Source: Hoyosella levis
GTDB taxonomy: Bacteria; Actinomycetota; Actinomycetes; Mycobacteriales; Mycobacteriaceae
DNA length: 64,000 bases
NCBI RefSeq assembly: GCF_026008515.1
Contig: NZ_BQYM01000008.1
Coordinates: forward strand, 62,001-126,000
Direction of reading: 5' to 3'
The notes below the pieces were generated by a model that worked only from the letters and a program-made list of their open reading frames with translations, was not told the origin of the DNA and did not search any database. Each line of letters begins with the position of its first letter. Within the stretch, counting starts at the first letter, position 1. This document shows, one piece after another, positions 12,042 through 22,087 of the stretch. Made by a program: the position numbers and the translations under genes.

Positions 12042-13136
12042 CTAGGTACCCCTCTCCTCGCGCCGATTCCCGGCACTGCATGCGGCATGGGCGGGCACCC
12101 GCTCGTGGATGCCCAGTGCCAGCGTGCCATGCCGGCGCTCGACGACCAACCGCGCCCCCTCCCGCGCCTCGCCCGGGGGCCACGGCACCGCCACCGCGCC
12201 CTGCCCCCGCCACTCCGTCACGAGCTGATCGATCGCGTCGAGGTGCGCGCTGGCGAGCGCTCCCGATCCCTCGTCCTGGAGCCAGCCGCGCACGACCCGG
12301 GAGCGCACCGCCACGGGAAGTGCCTGCAGGTTCTCCACGAGCAGCACGGCCCCATGCTGGGCTCCCATGCGGGCGTCGGTGGCCATCTCGTCGAGCGCGT
12401 CGTTGTCGTCCTGCAAGAGCCGTGCCGTGCGGGCCAGGGACTCCGCGGCACCGCCGCCAAGGATCGATTCGAGCAGGGGCAGCGCTTCCTGGCGCAGCCG
12501 CGCCCTGGTGAAGCGCCCGTCCACGTTGTGCGGATCCTGGAACGGCTCGATGCCCAGCTCGGCGCATGCTGCCTCGGTGGTGGCCCGGCGGATGCCCAGG
12601 AGCGGGCGGCCCCAGGGCGGGGCTAGCGGCCGCATGCCCGAGATCGACCGAGCGCCGCTGCCGCGCGCTAGGCCGAGGAGCACGGTCTCGGCCTGGTCAT
12701 CAAGGGTATGGCCGAGCAGCACGGTAGCAGAGCCACGAGCACCGTCGAGCGCCTCGTACCGCGCCCTGCGGGCCGCTGCCTCCATGCCCCCGGCTCCCGC
12801 GACCGTGACCGGGACGATAGTGGCGCTGTCGCATCCCAGACGCGTCGCGGCCCGCGCGGCAGCCTCCGAGAAGCCGCGTGAGCCATCCTGGAGCTGGTGG
12901 TCAATAGTGATCGCTGCCACTGGGCCAGCCGCTTCGGCCACGACGGCCGCGCACAGTGCCGTGGAATCCGCGCCGCCGGAGATCGCGACGGCGATCGGCC
13001 CGCCATCATGATGCTGGGCAATCCAGGACCGGACCGCGCGGCGGACTTCCCGCAGCGCTGGAGTCGCTTCTGCTGGGGTGGCTTTCCCTGGGGGGCTTTC
13101 CCTGGGGGAGGCTATCCGAGGACGCGTGCTATCCAT
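12042..13136 (-). CDS. tilS: tRNA(Ile)-lysidine synthase
   Basis: Modifies C34 of tRNA-Ile(CAU) to lysidine so it reads AUA. 364 aa. N-type PP-loop ATP pyrophosphatase motif [16 protein letters not shown] near residues 49-64, [19 protein letters not shown], and the TilS-specific C-terminal substrate-binding region. The N-terminal codons contain a 14-bp tandem duplication, read as ESPPGK then ATP. It overlaps the upstream metalloprotease gene by 25 nt and sits 2 bp from hpt. Confidence 0.94.
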   Translation of the reverse strand: MDSTRPRIASPRESPPGKATPAEATPALREVRRAVRSWIAQHHDGGPIAVAISGGADSTALCAAVVAEAAGPVAAITIDHQLQDGSRGFSEAAARAATRLGCDSATIVPVTVAGAGGMEAAARRARYEALDGARGSATVLLGHTLDDQAETVLLGLARGSGARSISGMRPLAPPWGRPLLGIRRATTEAACAELGIEPFQDPHNVDGRFTRARLRQEALPLLESILGGGAAESLARTARLLQDDNDALDEMATDARMGAQHGAVLLVENLQALPVAVRSRVVRGWLQDEGSGALASAHLDAIDQLVTEWRGQGAVAVPWPPGEAREGARLVVERRHGTLALGIHERVPAHAACSAGNRREERGT

Positions 13137-14203
13137 GTCTCCGGCTCACGTATCTCGCTGGGCCTCGGCAACGTATCGGGCGAGTTCCAGATGGTGTTGA
13201 AGCTATCCATGCCGACCTGCGCGACGATCGCATCGACGAAGCGCTTTCCCTGCGCGTACTGCGCCATCTTGGCGTCCATCCCGAGCAGTGTCCGCATGAT
13301 CCATTGGAGGATCCCACGGCGCTCGTGGCGTCGCTCGTCGAACACCGCGCGGATGTGCTCGACGGTGGGCACCACCCGCGGCCCCGCGGCATCCATGACG
13401 TGCTCGGCATGACCTTCGAGGACCGTGCCCAGCATGATGAGGCCGATCATGGCCTCGCGCTGCTCGGGCGGCTGGGACTCGAGGACAAGCCCGAGGACGC
13501 CGGTGCCGAGCAACGGATCGGGTTGCTGGGAGCCATCGTGCGAGCGGATCGCGGTGACCAGGCGCTGGCCGGTCGCGAGAAGCGGCTCGCCGCTTTCCGG
13601 GGTGGCGGTATCGATGAGCGCGCGCATGTGCCCCGCCAGCCAGGGGCTCGCGGAGAACTGCACGCGATGGGTGACCTCGTGCAGGCATACCCAGGTGCGG
13701 AAGTCGCGGGGACGCACCCGCGTGGCGCGCTCGGTGTGGATGACGTTCGGCGCGACGAGGAGCAGTTGCCCGCCCTGTCCAGCGAAGGGGTCGTACTGCC
13801 CGATGATCGCATTGGAAAGGATGCCCAGCACCGTGCCTGCCTGGAGCCCGGACGCGCGCCCGGCGAGCAGTCCCCTGGGCCGCTCGTCCATCGAGCCGCC
13901 CAGCAGGCCCGCAAGGGAGCCGGCGGCCGCGCGGGACCAGCCAGGACGGTCAACGATGAGCGCTTCGGGAACGGGATGGCCATCCGCGAGGCGCGTGACC
14001 TCCCGAACCGGTTGCTCGGCGCCCGCGGAGAACTCGACGAGCTCGCTATGCAGCTGCTCGCGCGTGTAGCTCGACATCGATGGCTCGGGGCGGGCCAGCC
14101 GGGCCGCGATGCGCGCTGCCAGCATCCAGTCGACGGTCGCACCGCTGCGGGAATCCCCGTCGGTATCCGGGGACCGGGGTGCTGGCTCGCTCGGGCGGTC
14201 CAC
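13112..14203 (-). CDS. DUF2342 zinc-dependent metalloprotease-like protein
   Basis: 363 aa, the counterpart of Rv3626c. A zincin motif CLHEVTHRVQF (HExxH) lies near residues 172-182 and a downstream EGHAEHVMD (about 265-273) offers the third ligand. There is no signal peptide, so action is probably cytoplasmic or peripheral. The family has sometimes been labelled F420-biosynthesis-associated, without experimental support that I know of. It overlaps tilS by 25 nt and abuts dacB, suggesting co-expression. Confidence 0.9.
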   Translation of the reverse strand: MDRPSEPAPRSPDTDGDSRSGATVDWMLAARIAARLARPEPSMSSYTREQLHSELVEFSAGAEQPVREVTRLADGHPVPEALIVDRPGWSRAAAGSLAGLLGGSMDERPRGLLAGRASGLQAGTVLGILSNAIIGQYDPFAGQGGQLLLVAPNVIHTERATRVRPRDFRTWVCLHEVTHRVQFSASPWLAGHMRALIDTATPESGEPLLATGQRLVTAIRSHDGSQQPDPLLGTGVLGLVLESQPPEQREAMIGLIMLGTVLEGHAEHVMDAAGPRVVPTVEHIRAVFDERRHERRGILQWIMRTLLGMDAKMAQYAQGKRFVDAIVAQVGMDSFNTIWNSPDTLPRPSEIREPETWIARVLG

Positions 14204-15745
14204 CTAGTTGCCTCCGTCGTCCGGTGTCGCGGTGCTCTCGGTGCCGACGATATCGCGCAATCGCGCGGCCGCGGCATCGAGAGCCGGCCTGGCCTCGAAC
14301 GCGTTGCTTCCCGTGGAGATGAACGCGAACGTGACGATCCGCCCATTGGTGGTGGCAGCATAGCCGACGAGCGCGCTGACGCCCTCGAGCGTTCCGGTCT
14401 TCGCACGGACCCATCCCGCTCCCCCGGAACTGCTTGCTCCGGCGAAGCGCTCGGCAAGTGTGCCGTTGCCGGCCGCCACGGGCAGCAGATCGAGCATGGG
14501 CCGGAGCCGCACGGTGCGCAGCGCGGACTCCGAGTCGATCTCGCTGGCCTCGCCGCTGGCCCGGCCCACGGTGCCGACCGCGGCCGCTAGCACCGAATCG
14601 AGCAGCGCCACCGTGATGCGGTTATCCGTGGAGAGGCCACTGGCATCCTCGAGCTCGAGCCCGTCGGTGAGGAAACCATTGCGGGCCAGCACCGCGCGGA
14701 TCGACCGGGCCACGCCACGGAACGACGCTGGCTCGCCCTCGGCGATGGCGATCTCCCGGCCTACCGCCTCGGCAAGCACATTGTCGGACTCGTGCATGAG
14801 CTGGCGCAGCCGTGTCAGGAGCGGAGCGGATGCCACCTCCGCGATGACGCGCCCGGTCTCGGGCATGTCCTCTGCATCGGCAACGACGACGGCGTCCGCG
14901 GGCAGGCCCAGCCGCTCGGCGAGAAGGCTGCCAGCCGCGAGCGCGGGCTCAGTGTGGCGGGGCGACTCGGGCTCGGTCGGGAGGATGCGCCCGCCGTCGA
15001 CCATCACGGGGTCCATCGGCGCGATGTAGCCCTCGGCGATGCTCTCGTCCTCCCACCCGCGGGCCATGGCGGGACCGCTGAAGGCACTGGTGGCGACCAC
15101 GATCCTGCTGGCCTCGACGCCTGCTGCCCTGATCTGCGCGACCAGATCGTCGAGCCGGGCCGCGCCCTCGTAGTAGGTGGCCGCGCCCGCTGCGCTCGAG
15201 CTCAGCGTGACATCGCCCTCGCTGGCGAGGACGAGCTCGCCCGGGCCGCTTCCCGCGAGCACACGGGTGCTGATGCGCTGGCCGGTGGGCACCGCGAGCA
15301 GTGCCGCGGCAGCGGTGAGCACCTTTGTCGCCGATGCCGGGGTGCGGGGTGTCGCGGGATCGCGGGCCCACAGCACAGTTCGCGTGTAGGGGTCGCTGAC
15401 ATGCCCGGAGAGCGAGCCCAGCGCGGGGTCCTCCGCGAGCTGGTCGAGGGCAGCCGCGGCGCGCGAGCCATCGAGCGGGGAATCATCCCAGGCCGCGGCG
15501 GGCACCTCGATGTCCGGGACCACGAGCGCGGGGGCCGGGTCGACAGTGAAGTCACGGCTGTCCTGGTAGCCCTGGACGTACCGGGCGCCCACCGCGACGC
15601 TGGTAGCTCCGAGCACGGCAAGCACCAGGATGATCGCGAGCACCATGAGGCGCCGCTGCGGAGCACCGCCACTGCCCGGGGCCGGACCGTCGGCTTCCGC
15701 GCCCCCCTGGGACGGGGCGCCACTGGAGGCATCCGCGTCGTCCAT
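14204..15745 (-). CDS. dacB: D-alanyl-D-alanine carboxypeptidase/endopeptidase, PBP4 (S13) family
   Basis: 513 aa trimming peptidoglycan stem peptides outside the membrane. One N-terminal helix ([20 protein letters not shown]) after a Pro/Gly-rich cytoplasmic tail gives a signal-anchor topology. Penicillin-binding motifs are in order: SATK (SxxK nucleophile, after PRTPA), SDN in [13 protein letters not shown], and KTG in [15 protein letters not shown]. The start at 15745 has GGAGGAG just upstream; a longer frame to 15817 lacks one. It is divergent from ppa with about 130 bp between the starts. Confidence 0.93.
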   Translation of the reverse strand: MDDADASSGAPSQGGAEADGPAPGSGGAPQRRLMVLAIILVLAVLGATSVAVGARYVQGYQDSRDFTVDPAPALVVPDIEVPAAAWDDSPLDGSRAAAALDQLAEDPALGSLSGHVSDPYTRTVLWARDPATPRTPASATKVLTAAAALLAVPTGQRISTRVLAGSGPGELVLASEGDVTLSSSAAGAATYYEGAARLDDLVAQIRAAGVEASRIVVATSAFSGPAMARGWEDESIAEGYIAPMDPVMVDGGRILPTEPESPRHTEPALAAGSLLAERLGLPADAVVVADAEDMPETGRVIAEVASAPLLTRLRQLMHESDNVLAEAVGREIAIAEGEPASFRGVARSIRAVLARNGFLTDGLELEDASGLSTDNRITVALLDSVLAAAVGTVGRASGEASEIDSESALRTVRLRPMLDLLPVAAGNGTLAERFAGASSSGGAGWVRAKTGTLEGVSALVGYAATTNGRIVTFAFISTGSNAFEARPALDAAAARLRDIVGTESTATPDDGGN

Positions 15746-15873
15746 CAATACTCCTCCAGGGTGGGTTGTTGCTCGCGCTCGCAGTTCCAAGACTATCCTT
15801 GAGCCGCTGCCCGTCATGGTTGGCGGGCGTGCTCGCGAAATTTCCTGGAACGCTACGACCGAAGCGAGGACGT

Positions 15874-16359
15874 GTGGAATTCGACGTCACTATCGAGATC
15901 CCGAGGGGTCAGCGCAACAAGTATGAGGTGGATCATGCGACGGGGCGCGTCCGGCTCGACCGCTACCTGTTCACCTCCATGCAGTATCCCGCGGACTATG
16001 GCTACATCGAGGACACCCTCGGCGGCGATGGCGACCCGCTGGACGCGCTGGTGCTGCTCCCCGAGCCCGTGTACCCGGGCGTGATCGTCGAGGCGCGGCC
16101 GGTCGCGATGTTCCGGATGCGGGACGAGGCGGGCGACGACGAGAAGGTGCTATGCGTGCCGACGGATCCGCGCTTCGATCACATCCAGGACCTCGCGGAT
16201 ATCCCCGAGCACCAGCTGGCCGAGATCAAGCACTTCTTCGAGCGCTACAAGGACCTCGAGCCGAACAAGGAAGTCCATGCGGCTGACTGGGTCGGTCGCG
16301 AGGAGGCCGTGTCGGAGATCAACCGGTCCATCGATCGCTTCACGCAGAACGGTCACTGA
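15874..16359 (+). CDS. ppa: Inorganic pyrophosphatase
   Basis: Hydrolyses pyrophosphate from biosynthetic reactions. 161 aa from a GTG start, [18 protein letters not shown], followed by [24 protein letters not shown], which carries the metal-binding acidic cluster D-x-D-P-x-D. Length and sequence match the soluble family I enzyme of mycobacteria. GAGGA precedes the start. The stop codon lies inside a 15-bp tandem duplication (16358-16383). Confidence 0.96.
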   Translation: MEFDVTIEIPRGQRNKYEVDHATGRVRLDRYLFTSMQYPADYGYIEDTLGGDGDPLDALVLLPEPVYPGVIVEARPVAMFRMRDEAGDDEKVLCVPTDPRFDHIQDLADIPEHQLAEIKHFFERYKDLEPNKEVHAADWVGREEAVSEINRSIDRFTQNGH

Positions 16360-16416
16360 GCAGCTTCGTGCCGAGCAGCTCCGGCTACCGCGATCGAGGT
16401 GGCCGGGGCTGCTTTG

Positions 16417-17394
16417 CTAGTTCAGCTCCGTGGCGTTGAGCGTGGAGCTGGGCAGCATCGCGTGCTCGAGAGCCCATCGCTCGAAGATGGCCTGGTACTT
16501 GCCGGTGACGATGACCGTGTCGATGGCGTCGCGCACGAGCGGACCGAGCTGCGCGTCCTTCTTGACGATCGCGGAGACGAGCGCGGGCCGCACGCCATCG
16601 CCGGGAACCTGGCCCACGATCCGGCTGCGCCCCTTGGTGACGGACTCGAAATTGAGGATGGACATGGGGCCGAACGTCGCATCGATCTCGCCAGCCTCGA
16701 GCGCTGCCTGGTATTCCCAGGTCTCGGAGAAGTTCTGCAGCTCGGCGGGCTCCAGGCCAGCGTTGCGGAGCGAGGCGTTCCAGTCCTCGAGGATCTCTTC
16801 GCTCTTGGTCTGCCCGCCCACACCGATGCGGAGGCCGGAGATATCCCCGGGGTGCTGGAGCGACTCGATGGGCGAGCCGTCGACCACGGCGAACGCCTGG
16901 TTCTCCTGCTGGTAGGCGACCATGTCGTAGCGAGCGAGCCGCTCCGGGGTGAGTGCGATGTTGCCGAGCCCGACGTGGAAGCGGCCGTCGGTGACGCCAG
17001 CGAAGACGTCGAGCCAATCGGTGATGATCAGCTCGAGCTCGAGATCGAGCACATCAGCGATCAGCTGGGCAAGATCGGGCTCGATGCCGATCATGGTCAT
17101 CGCGTCATCGGCGCGGAAGGACAGCGGCGGATAGTTCCCCGTCATTCCGACTACGAGGGTTCCGCCATCGCGAACCTGCTGGGGCACGGCGTGCGCGAGC
17201 TCACGAACAGCCTCGGCCCGGATGCGCTGCTGGTCGGGGCTGGTATTGACGACGAACAACTCGGCGGGCAAGGAGTTTCCCGCGGGCTGGCTCGAGCGAT
17301 TGCATCCGTTGAGCGCGGCAAGGAGCACGAGCAGCACCACGAAGCAAGCAACGACGACTATCGGCCGTCGCTGCGGACTGGTGTGGCTGGTCAT
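16417..17394 (-). CDS. Amino-acid-type ABC transporter substrate-binding lipoprotein
   Basis: 325 aa. Signal peptide with lipobox LLAALNGC (Cys31), so the mature protein is lipid-anchored outside the membrane. Residues about 76-310 form a family 3 solute-binding protein (GTLVVGMTGNYPPLSFR, IGIEPDLAQLIADVL, EAGEIDATFGP). No permease or ATPase gene is adjacent, so its transporter is elsewhere or it acts alone. The ATG is preceded by GGGGGAAGGGA. It is divergent from the MarR gene, sharing a 220-bp regulatory region. The ligand is probably an amino acid or small cation, which is inference. Confidence 0.88.
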   Translation of the reverse strand: MTSHTSPQRRPIVVVACFVVLLVLLAALNGCNRSSQPAGNSLPAELFVVNTSPDQQRIRAEAVRELAHAVPQQVRDGGTLVVGMTGNYPPLSFRADDAMTMIGIEPDLAQLIADVLDLELELIITDWLDVFAGVTDGRFHVGLGNIALTPERLARYDMVAYQQENQAFAVVDGSPIESLQHPGDISGLRIGVGGQTKSEEILEDWNASLRNAGLEPAELQNFSETWEYQAALEAGEIDATFGPMSILNFESVTKGRSRIVGQVPGDGVRPALVSAIVKKDAQLGPLVRDAIDTVIVTGKYQAIFERWALEHAMLPSSTLNATELN

Positions 17395-17564
17395 GTGTCC
17401 CTTCCCCCGTGGGGCACTGCGGTCCTGCCGATCGCGCGAGCGATCCCGGGATTTCTGTGGATGAGGATACAGACAAATGATCCGGATCACGCGTCCGATT
17501 GGTCCGCGTGTGACCGGCGCGACATGAGGCGCCGAGCCCCTCGCCGCGGAAAAATATCCCAATT

Positions 17565-17579
17565 GTAGGTGTGTCCTAC
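17565..17579. promoter_or_regulatory. Candidate MarR operator palindrome
   Basis: GTAGG-TGTGT-CCTAC is a perfect 5-bp inverted repeat with a 5-nt spacer. It lies 36 bp before the GTG start of the MarR-family gene and next to a TACTAT sequence that could be its -10 box. MarR proteins usually bind such short palindromes over their own promoters. It may also affect the divergent lipoprotein gene. Confidence 0.45.
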
Positions 17580-17614
17580 TATCTATTCCCCCCGCGAACC
17601 GGTACGGTATCCCG

Positions 17615-18160
17615 GTGCCCGACACGCCGACTTTCCCCCCGATGCCGCTCGACGGCACCGAGTTCCTGCTCGCGCGCCTGCATCGCGAGCTGCGCGACCA
17701 CACCGAGCGGCAGCTCTGCGATGCCGGCTTCTCCCTGCGCACCCACTGGATCCTCGAGTGCATCACCCACGACGCTCGCCCATCGCAGCAAGACGTCAGC
17801 AACGCGCTCTCCATCGACCGCAGCGACATGGTCCGCATCATCGATGATCTCGAGGACCGCGGACTGCTCACCCGCACGCGTGACAAGAAGGACCGCCGCC
17901 GGCACACGCTCGCGCTCACCGATACCGGCGACGCCGCCCGCTCGCTGTGCCGCGGCATCGTCGATGATGCGCTCGTCACCGTGCTCGCGCCGCTCAGCCG
18001 AAAGGAACGAGCGACGCTCCAGCAGCTCACCCGCAAGGCACTTGCGACCGTGGCTCCGGTCTCCGCCAAGGGCCAGGGCAAGAAGTCGCGCACGGATCAA
18101 GCCACGGCGCCGAACACAGGACAGACCAAGCGCAGCGCACCAGCGAAGGCGAAATCGTGA
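17615..18160 (+). CDS. MarR family transcriptional regulator
   Basis: 181 aa from a GTG start. Winged helix-turn-helix at about residues 50-105: PSQQDVSNALSIDRSDMVRIIDDLEDRGLLTRTRDKKDRR..HTLALTDTG, including the DxR wing typical of MarR. The last 40 residues are Lys/Ala/Thr-rich and disordered. Its stop overlaps the start of the downstream synthetase gene (GTGA, 4 nt), so it is coupled to that gene and probably controls it, together with the palindrome upstream. Confidence 0.9.
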   Translation: MPDTPTFPPMPLDGTEFLLARLHRELRDHTERQLCDAGFSLRTHWILECITHDARPSQQDVSNALSIDRSDMVRIIDDLEDRGLLTRTRDKKDRRRHTLALTDTGDAARSLCRGIVDDALVTVLAPLSRKERATLQQLTRKALATVAPVSAKGQGKKSRTDQATAPNTGQTKRSAPAKAKS

Positions 18161-21100
18161 CCACCAGCACCCTGGACCACACCGATCCCCGAGGCACCGG
18201 GACCCCCGACCTGCTGCGCGCGCAGCGACGCGCCCCCGCGCCGCGCACGCTCCTCGACATCCTGCACGCGACCGCCACCGAGTACCCCGGCGCGCCCGCC
18301 ATCGAGGCCATGGATGTCACCTACACCTATGCGGAGCTGATCGCCGAGGTGGGTGATCGTGCCCGCGCGCTGCACAAGCACGGCATCGAGCGTGGCGACC
18401 GGGTAGGCGTGCGCCGTTCCTCCGGCACCGCCGAGCTGTACCTCACCATCCTGGGCGTGCTGGCCGCCGGGGCCGCCTATGTGCCCGTGGACGCCGATGA
18501 CCCCGACGAGCGCGCCGAGACGGTCTTCCGCGAGGCCGGAGTGGCCACCATCATCACCGATGAGGGGATCCCCGCCCGCCGTGTGCGGCGCCTGTCCCGG
18601 CTGCAGCCGCCCCGCGCTTCGGACGACGCGTGGATCATCTTCACCTCCGGCTCCACCGGCCTGCCCAAGGGCGTGGCCGTCACGCACCGCAATGCGGCGG
18701 CGTTCGTCGATGCCGAGGCCAGCCTGTTCCTGCGCCCCGAGCCCCTGGGCCCCGGCGATCGCGTGCTCGCCGGGCTCTCGGTGGCCTTCGATGCCTCGTG
18801 CGAGGAGATGTGGCTGGCCTGGCGCAATGGCGCTTGCCTCGTGCCCGCGCCCCGCGCCCTGGTACGAAGCGGCGAGGAGCTCGGCCCATGGCTCATCGAG
18901 CAGCGCATCACCGCCATCTCGACCGTGCCCACCCTGGCCGCGCTGTGGTCGAGCGATGCGCTCGCCGCGGTGCGGCTGCTCATCTTCGGCGGCGAGGCAT
19001 GCCCGCCCGAGCTCGTGAGCAGGCTGGCCGCGCCTGGGCGGGAGATCTGGAACACCTACGGCCCCACCGAGGCCACCGTCGTCGCGTGCGCGGCGCCCCT
19101 GGTGCCCGGCGAACCGATCCGCATCGGGCTGCCACTCGACGGCTGGGACCTCGCGATCGTCGATACCAGTGGCCAGCCGGTTTCCCCCGGCACACCGGGC
19201 GAGCTTGTCATCGGTGGCGTCGGCCTCGCCCGCTACCTCGACCAGGACAAGGACCGCGAGAAGTACGCCCCGCTCGAGTCGCTGGGCTGGCAGCGCGCCT
19301 ACCGCAGCGGCGATCTGGTCTCGTTCGACGGCACCGGGCTCCTCTTCCACGGGCGCGCGGACGACCAGGTGAAGATCGGTGGCCGACGCGTCGAGCTCGG
19401 CGAGATCGATACCCTGCTGCAGGACCTGCCCGGGGTGGTCGCTGCCGCGAGCACGGTACAGCGATCGCAATCGGGCACCCCCGTCCTGGTCGGCTACCTC
19501 ACCACCGGCGGCGCCGAGCTCGACATGGCGGATGCGCGGGCCAGGCTGGCTGAGCGCCTCCCGGCGGCGCTCGTGCCGCGCCTTGCCGTCCTGCCCGACC
19601 TGCCGGTGCGCACCTCCGGCAAAGTAGACCGCGCCGCGCTGCCGTGGCCGCTGCCGTCCACGAGCACCACGGGCCACGCCGATACCCTTACGGGCCTGGA
19701 AGCCTGGATGGCCGAGGCGTGGGAATCCGTCCTCGGCGCCGAGGTGACGCGCATCGACGATGACTTCTTTGCCCTCGGCGGCAGCTCCCTCACCGCGGCG
19801 CAGCTCGTCTCGCGGCTGCGCGAGCAGTTCCCCGCCCTGACGGTGGCCGAGCTCTACGAGCATCATCGCCTCGGCGAGCTTGCGGCGCACCTCGGCGCGC
19901 AGGCTCCCGCCATCGCGGCCCAGCATCGTCCCGTGGCCCCGCAACCACGGCGCAGCCAGCTCATCCAGGCCGCATTGCTCGCGGTGCCGTTCGCGCTTTC
20001 CGGCGCGATCTGGACAACGTGGGCCGCGCTGGCCTCCACGATGCTAGGCCACTTCGCGAGCGCCGACTGGCTGCCCAGCGTGCCCTGGCCCGCGCTCGCG
20101 CTCCTCGTAGCGCTGCTGCTGACCCCGCCAGGTCGCATCATGGTCAGCGCCGGATCAGCCCGGATGCTCCTCGCTGGCCTCGAGCCCGGCACCTATCCAC
20201 GCGGGGGCAGCGTGCACCTGCGCCTGTGGCTGGCCGAACGGATCGCCGAGACCGTGGGTGCCACCAATCTCTCCGGCGCCCCCTGGATGACGCTCTACGC
20301 CAGGATGCTCGGCGCCCGCATCGGCAAGCACGTCAGCCTGCACACCGCCCCGCCGATCACCGGAATGCTGACTGTCGGAGCCCGCGCAGCGATCGAGCCC
20401 GAGACCGACCTCAGTGGCTACTGGGTGGACGGCGACACCGTCCACATCGGCAGCATCGCGATCGGCAGGCGGGCGACCATCGGAGCACGCACCGCGCTCC
20501 TCCCAGGCACGCGCATCGGCAAGGGCTCCGAGATCGAAGCGGGTTCCGCGGTCTCCGGCATCGTTCCCTCCGGACAGCGCTGGGGCGGTTCGCCCGCGCA
20601 CCAGACGGGCAAGCCACGCAACGACTGGCCCGCTAGCCCGCCCCCGCCCGGGCGCCGCTGGGGGCCCGCGTACGGCGTCACCGCTGTAGTGCTCGCCGCG
20701 TTCCCGCTCGCCGCGCTCGTGCCCGCGCTGCTTCTCCTCGTCCCCGTCCTCGAGGCCGCCAGCACTCCCACCGAGGCCATTGGCCCCCTCGTGCTCTGGG
20801 CACCGGCGGCAGCGGTCCTGTCCATGGTCACGTTCGCGGTGCTGATCGTCGTCGCCATCCGGATCCTCGCGATCGGCCTGCGCCCCGGCACTTATCCCGT
20901 GCGCAGCCGCGCCGGCTGGCAGGCCTGGGCCACGGAGCGCTTGGCCGACTCCGCGCGCACCTTCTTGTTCCCCCTCTACGCGAGCGTCCTTACTCCCCTG
21001 TGGCTGCGCCTTCTCGGGGCCCGCGTCGGCAAGAACGTCGAGGCATCGACAGTGCTGCTGCTGCCAAAGTTCACCACCATCAACGATGGCGCGTTCCTCG

Positions 21101-22047
21101 CCGACGACACCCTTGTCGCCGGTTACGAGCTCGGCGGCGGCTGGGTGCGCATCGGCCACACCAAGGTCGGCAAGCGCGCCTTCCTCGGCAACTCCGGCAT
21201 GGCCAGCCCGGGCCGCAAGGTCCCCAAGAATGGCCTGGTCGCGGTGCTCTCCACCGCGCCCCGCAAGGCCAAGCGCGGCTCCTCCTGGCTGGGTAGTCCG
21301 CCGGTGAAGCTGCGCCGCCCCTCGCGCCCCGGCGACACCGAATCCCGTACCTACGCCCCACCGGCCCGCCTGCGCGTGCTCCGCGCCATTGTCGAGCTCG
21401 GCCGCATCGTGCCCGTGATCGTGACGTTCCTGCTCGGCAGCATGGTGCTCGCCACACTCGTCCTCGCGCTCGATCGATACGGCACCGTGGCCGCGCTGCT
21501 CCTCGCCGGCCCCATGCTTGCCCTGGCCGCGGCGCTCGCCGGCATCGCTACCATCGTGGCGAAAAAAGCACTGGTCGGACGCATCCGCGAGCATGAGACC
21601 CCCTTGTGGAGCAGCTTCGTCTGGCGCAACGAGCTTGCCGATACGTTCACCGAGATGGTGGCCGCCCCCTGGTGCTTGCGCACCTGCATGGGCACACTGG
21701 TGGGCAACGCCTGGCTGCGCGGCATGGGCGCCTCGATCGGCCGCGGCGCATGGTGCGAGACATACTGGCTGCCCGAGGCAGACCTTGTCACCCTCGGCGA
21801 TGGGGCCACGGTCAACCGGGGCAGCGTGGTGCAGACCCACCTCTTCCATGATCGCGTGATGAGCGTCGGACCCGTCACCCTCGGCAACGGCGCCACCCTA
21901 GGGCCGCATAGCGTCGTCCTGCCCGCCGCATCGCTCGGCGACAGCGCGACAGTGGGACCCGCATCACTGGTGATGCGCGGCGATGCCGTCCCGCCCTCGA
22001 GCAGATGGCGCGGCAATCCCATCGCGCCATGGACCACGGCCACCTGA
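18157..22047 (+). CDS. Pls/PosA-type single-module nonribosomal peptide synthetase (poly-amino-acid synthetase-like)
   Basis: 1296 aa. An adenylation domain at about 30-500 has TSGSTGLPKG (163-172), FDASCEEM (211-218), NTYGPTE, the YRSGD motif and Lys489 in TSGKVDR. A carrier domain at about 505-590 has LGGSSL with Ser544 for phosphopantetheine. The C-terminal half is a membrane region of about six helices in three pairs (about 610-675, 838-908, 1075-1145). These separate three tandem hexapeptide-repeat-like domains (about 678-830, 912-1060, 1149-1296), the layout of epsilon-poly-L-lysine synthetase. The specificity positions read by eye give D-A-E-S-I-G-T-V-V-K, close to the bacitracin-synthetase lysine code. 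Product is probably a short or long isopeptide of lysine or a related cationic amino acid; not proven. Confidence 0.88.
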   Translation: MTTSTLDHTDPRGTGTPDLLRAQRRAPAPRTLLDILHATATEYPGAPAIEAMDVTYTYAELIAEVGDRARALHKHGIERGDRVGVRRSSGTAELYLTILGVLAAGAAYVPVDADDPDERAETVFREAGVATIITDEGIPARRVRRLSRLQPPRASDDAWIIFTSGSTGLPKGVAVTHRNAAAFVDAEASLFLRPEPLGPGDRVLAGLSVAFDASCEEMWLAWRNGACLVPAPRALVRSGEELGPWLIEQRITAISTVPTLAALWSSDALAAVRLLIFGGEACPPELVSRLAAPGREIWNTYGPTEATVVACAAPLVPGEPIRIGLPLDGWDLAIVDTSGQPVSPGTPGELVIGGVGLARYLDQDKDREKYAPLESLGWQRAYRSGDLVSFDGTGLLFHGRADDQVKIGGRRVELGEIDTLLQDLPGVVAAASTVQRSQSGTPVLVGYLTTGGAELDMADARARLAERLPAALVPRLAVLPDLPVRTSGKVDRAALPWPLPSTSTTGHADTLTGLEAWMAEAWESVLGAEVTRIDDDFFALGGSSLTAAQLVSRLREQFPALTVAELYEHHRLGELAAHLGAQAPAIAAQHRPVAPQPRRSQLIQAALLAVPFALSGAIWTTWAALASTMLGHFASADWLPSVPWPALALLVALLLTPPGRIMVSAGSARMLLAGLEPGTYPRGGSVHLRLWLAERIAETVGATNLSGAPWMTLYARMLGARIGKHVSLHTAPPITGMLTVGARAAIEPETDLSGYWVDGDTVHIGSIAIGRRATIGARTALLPGTRIGKGSEIEAGSAVSGIVPSGQRWGGSPAHQTGKPRNDWPASPPPPGRRWGPAYGVTAVVLAAFPLAALVPALLLLVPVLEAASTPTEAIGPLVLWAPAAAVLSMVTFAVLIVVAIRILAIGLRPGTYPVRSRAGWQAWATERLADSARTFLFPLYASVLTPLWLRLLGARVGKNVEASTVLLLPKFTTINDGAFLADDTLVAGYELGGGWVRIGHTKVGKRAFLGNSGMASPGRKVPKNGLVAVLSTAPRKAKRGSSWLGSPPVKLRRPSRPGDTESRTYAPPARLRVLRAIVELGRIVPVIVTFLLGSMVLATLVLALDRYGTVAALLLAGPMLALAAALAGIATIVAKKALVGRIREHETPLWSSFVWRNELADTFTEMVAAPWCLRTCMGTLVGNAWLRGMGASIGRGAWCETYWLPEADLVTLGDGATVNRGSVVQTHLFHDRVMSVGPVTLGNGATLGPHSVVLPAASLGDSATVGPASLVMRGDAVPPSSRWRGNPIAPWTTAT

Positions 22048-22087
22048 CGACACCCACGGGGAACCAAACCTCAGGAAGGACGCACCG

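Noticed and set aside
18097-21849. Long minus-strand open frames (615 and 564 codons) opposite the synthetase
   Set aside because: Antisense artefacts of codon bias; composition is Gly/Ala/Arg/His-rich and no start signals are present. The plus strand has intact A, T and membrane domains.
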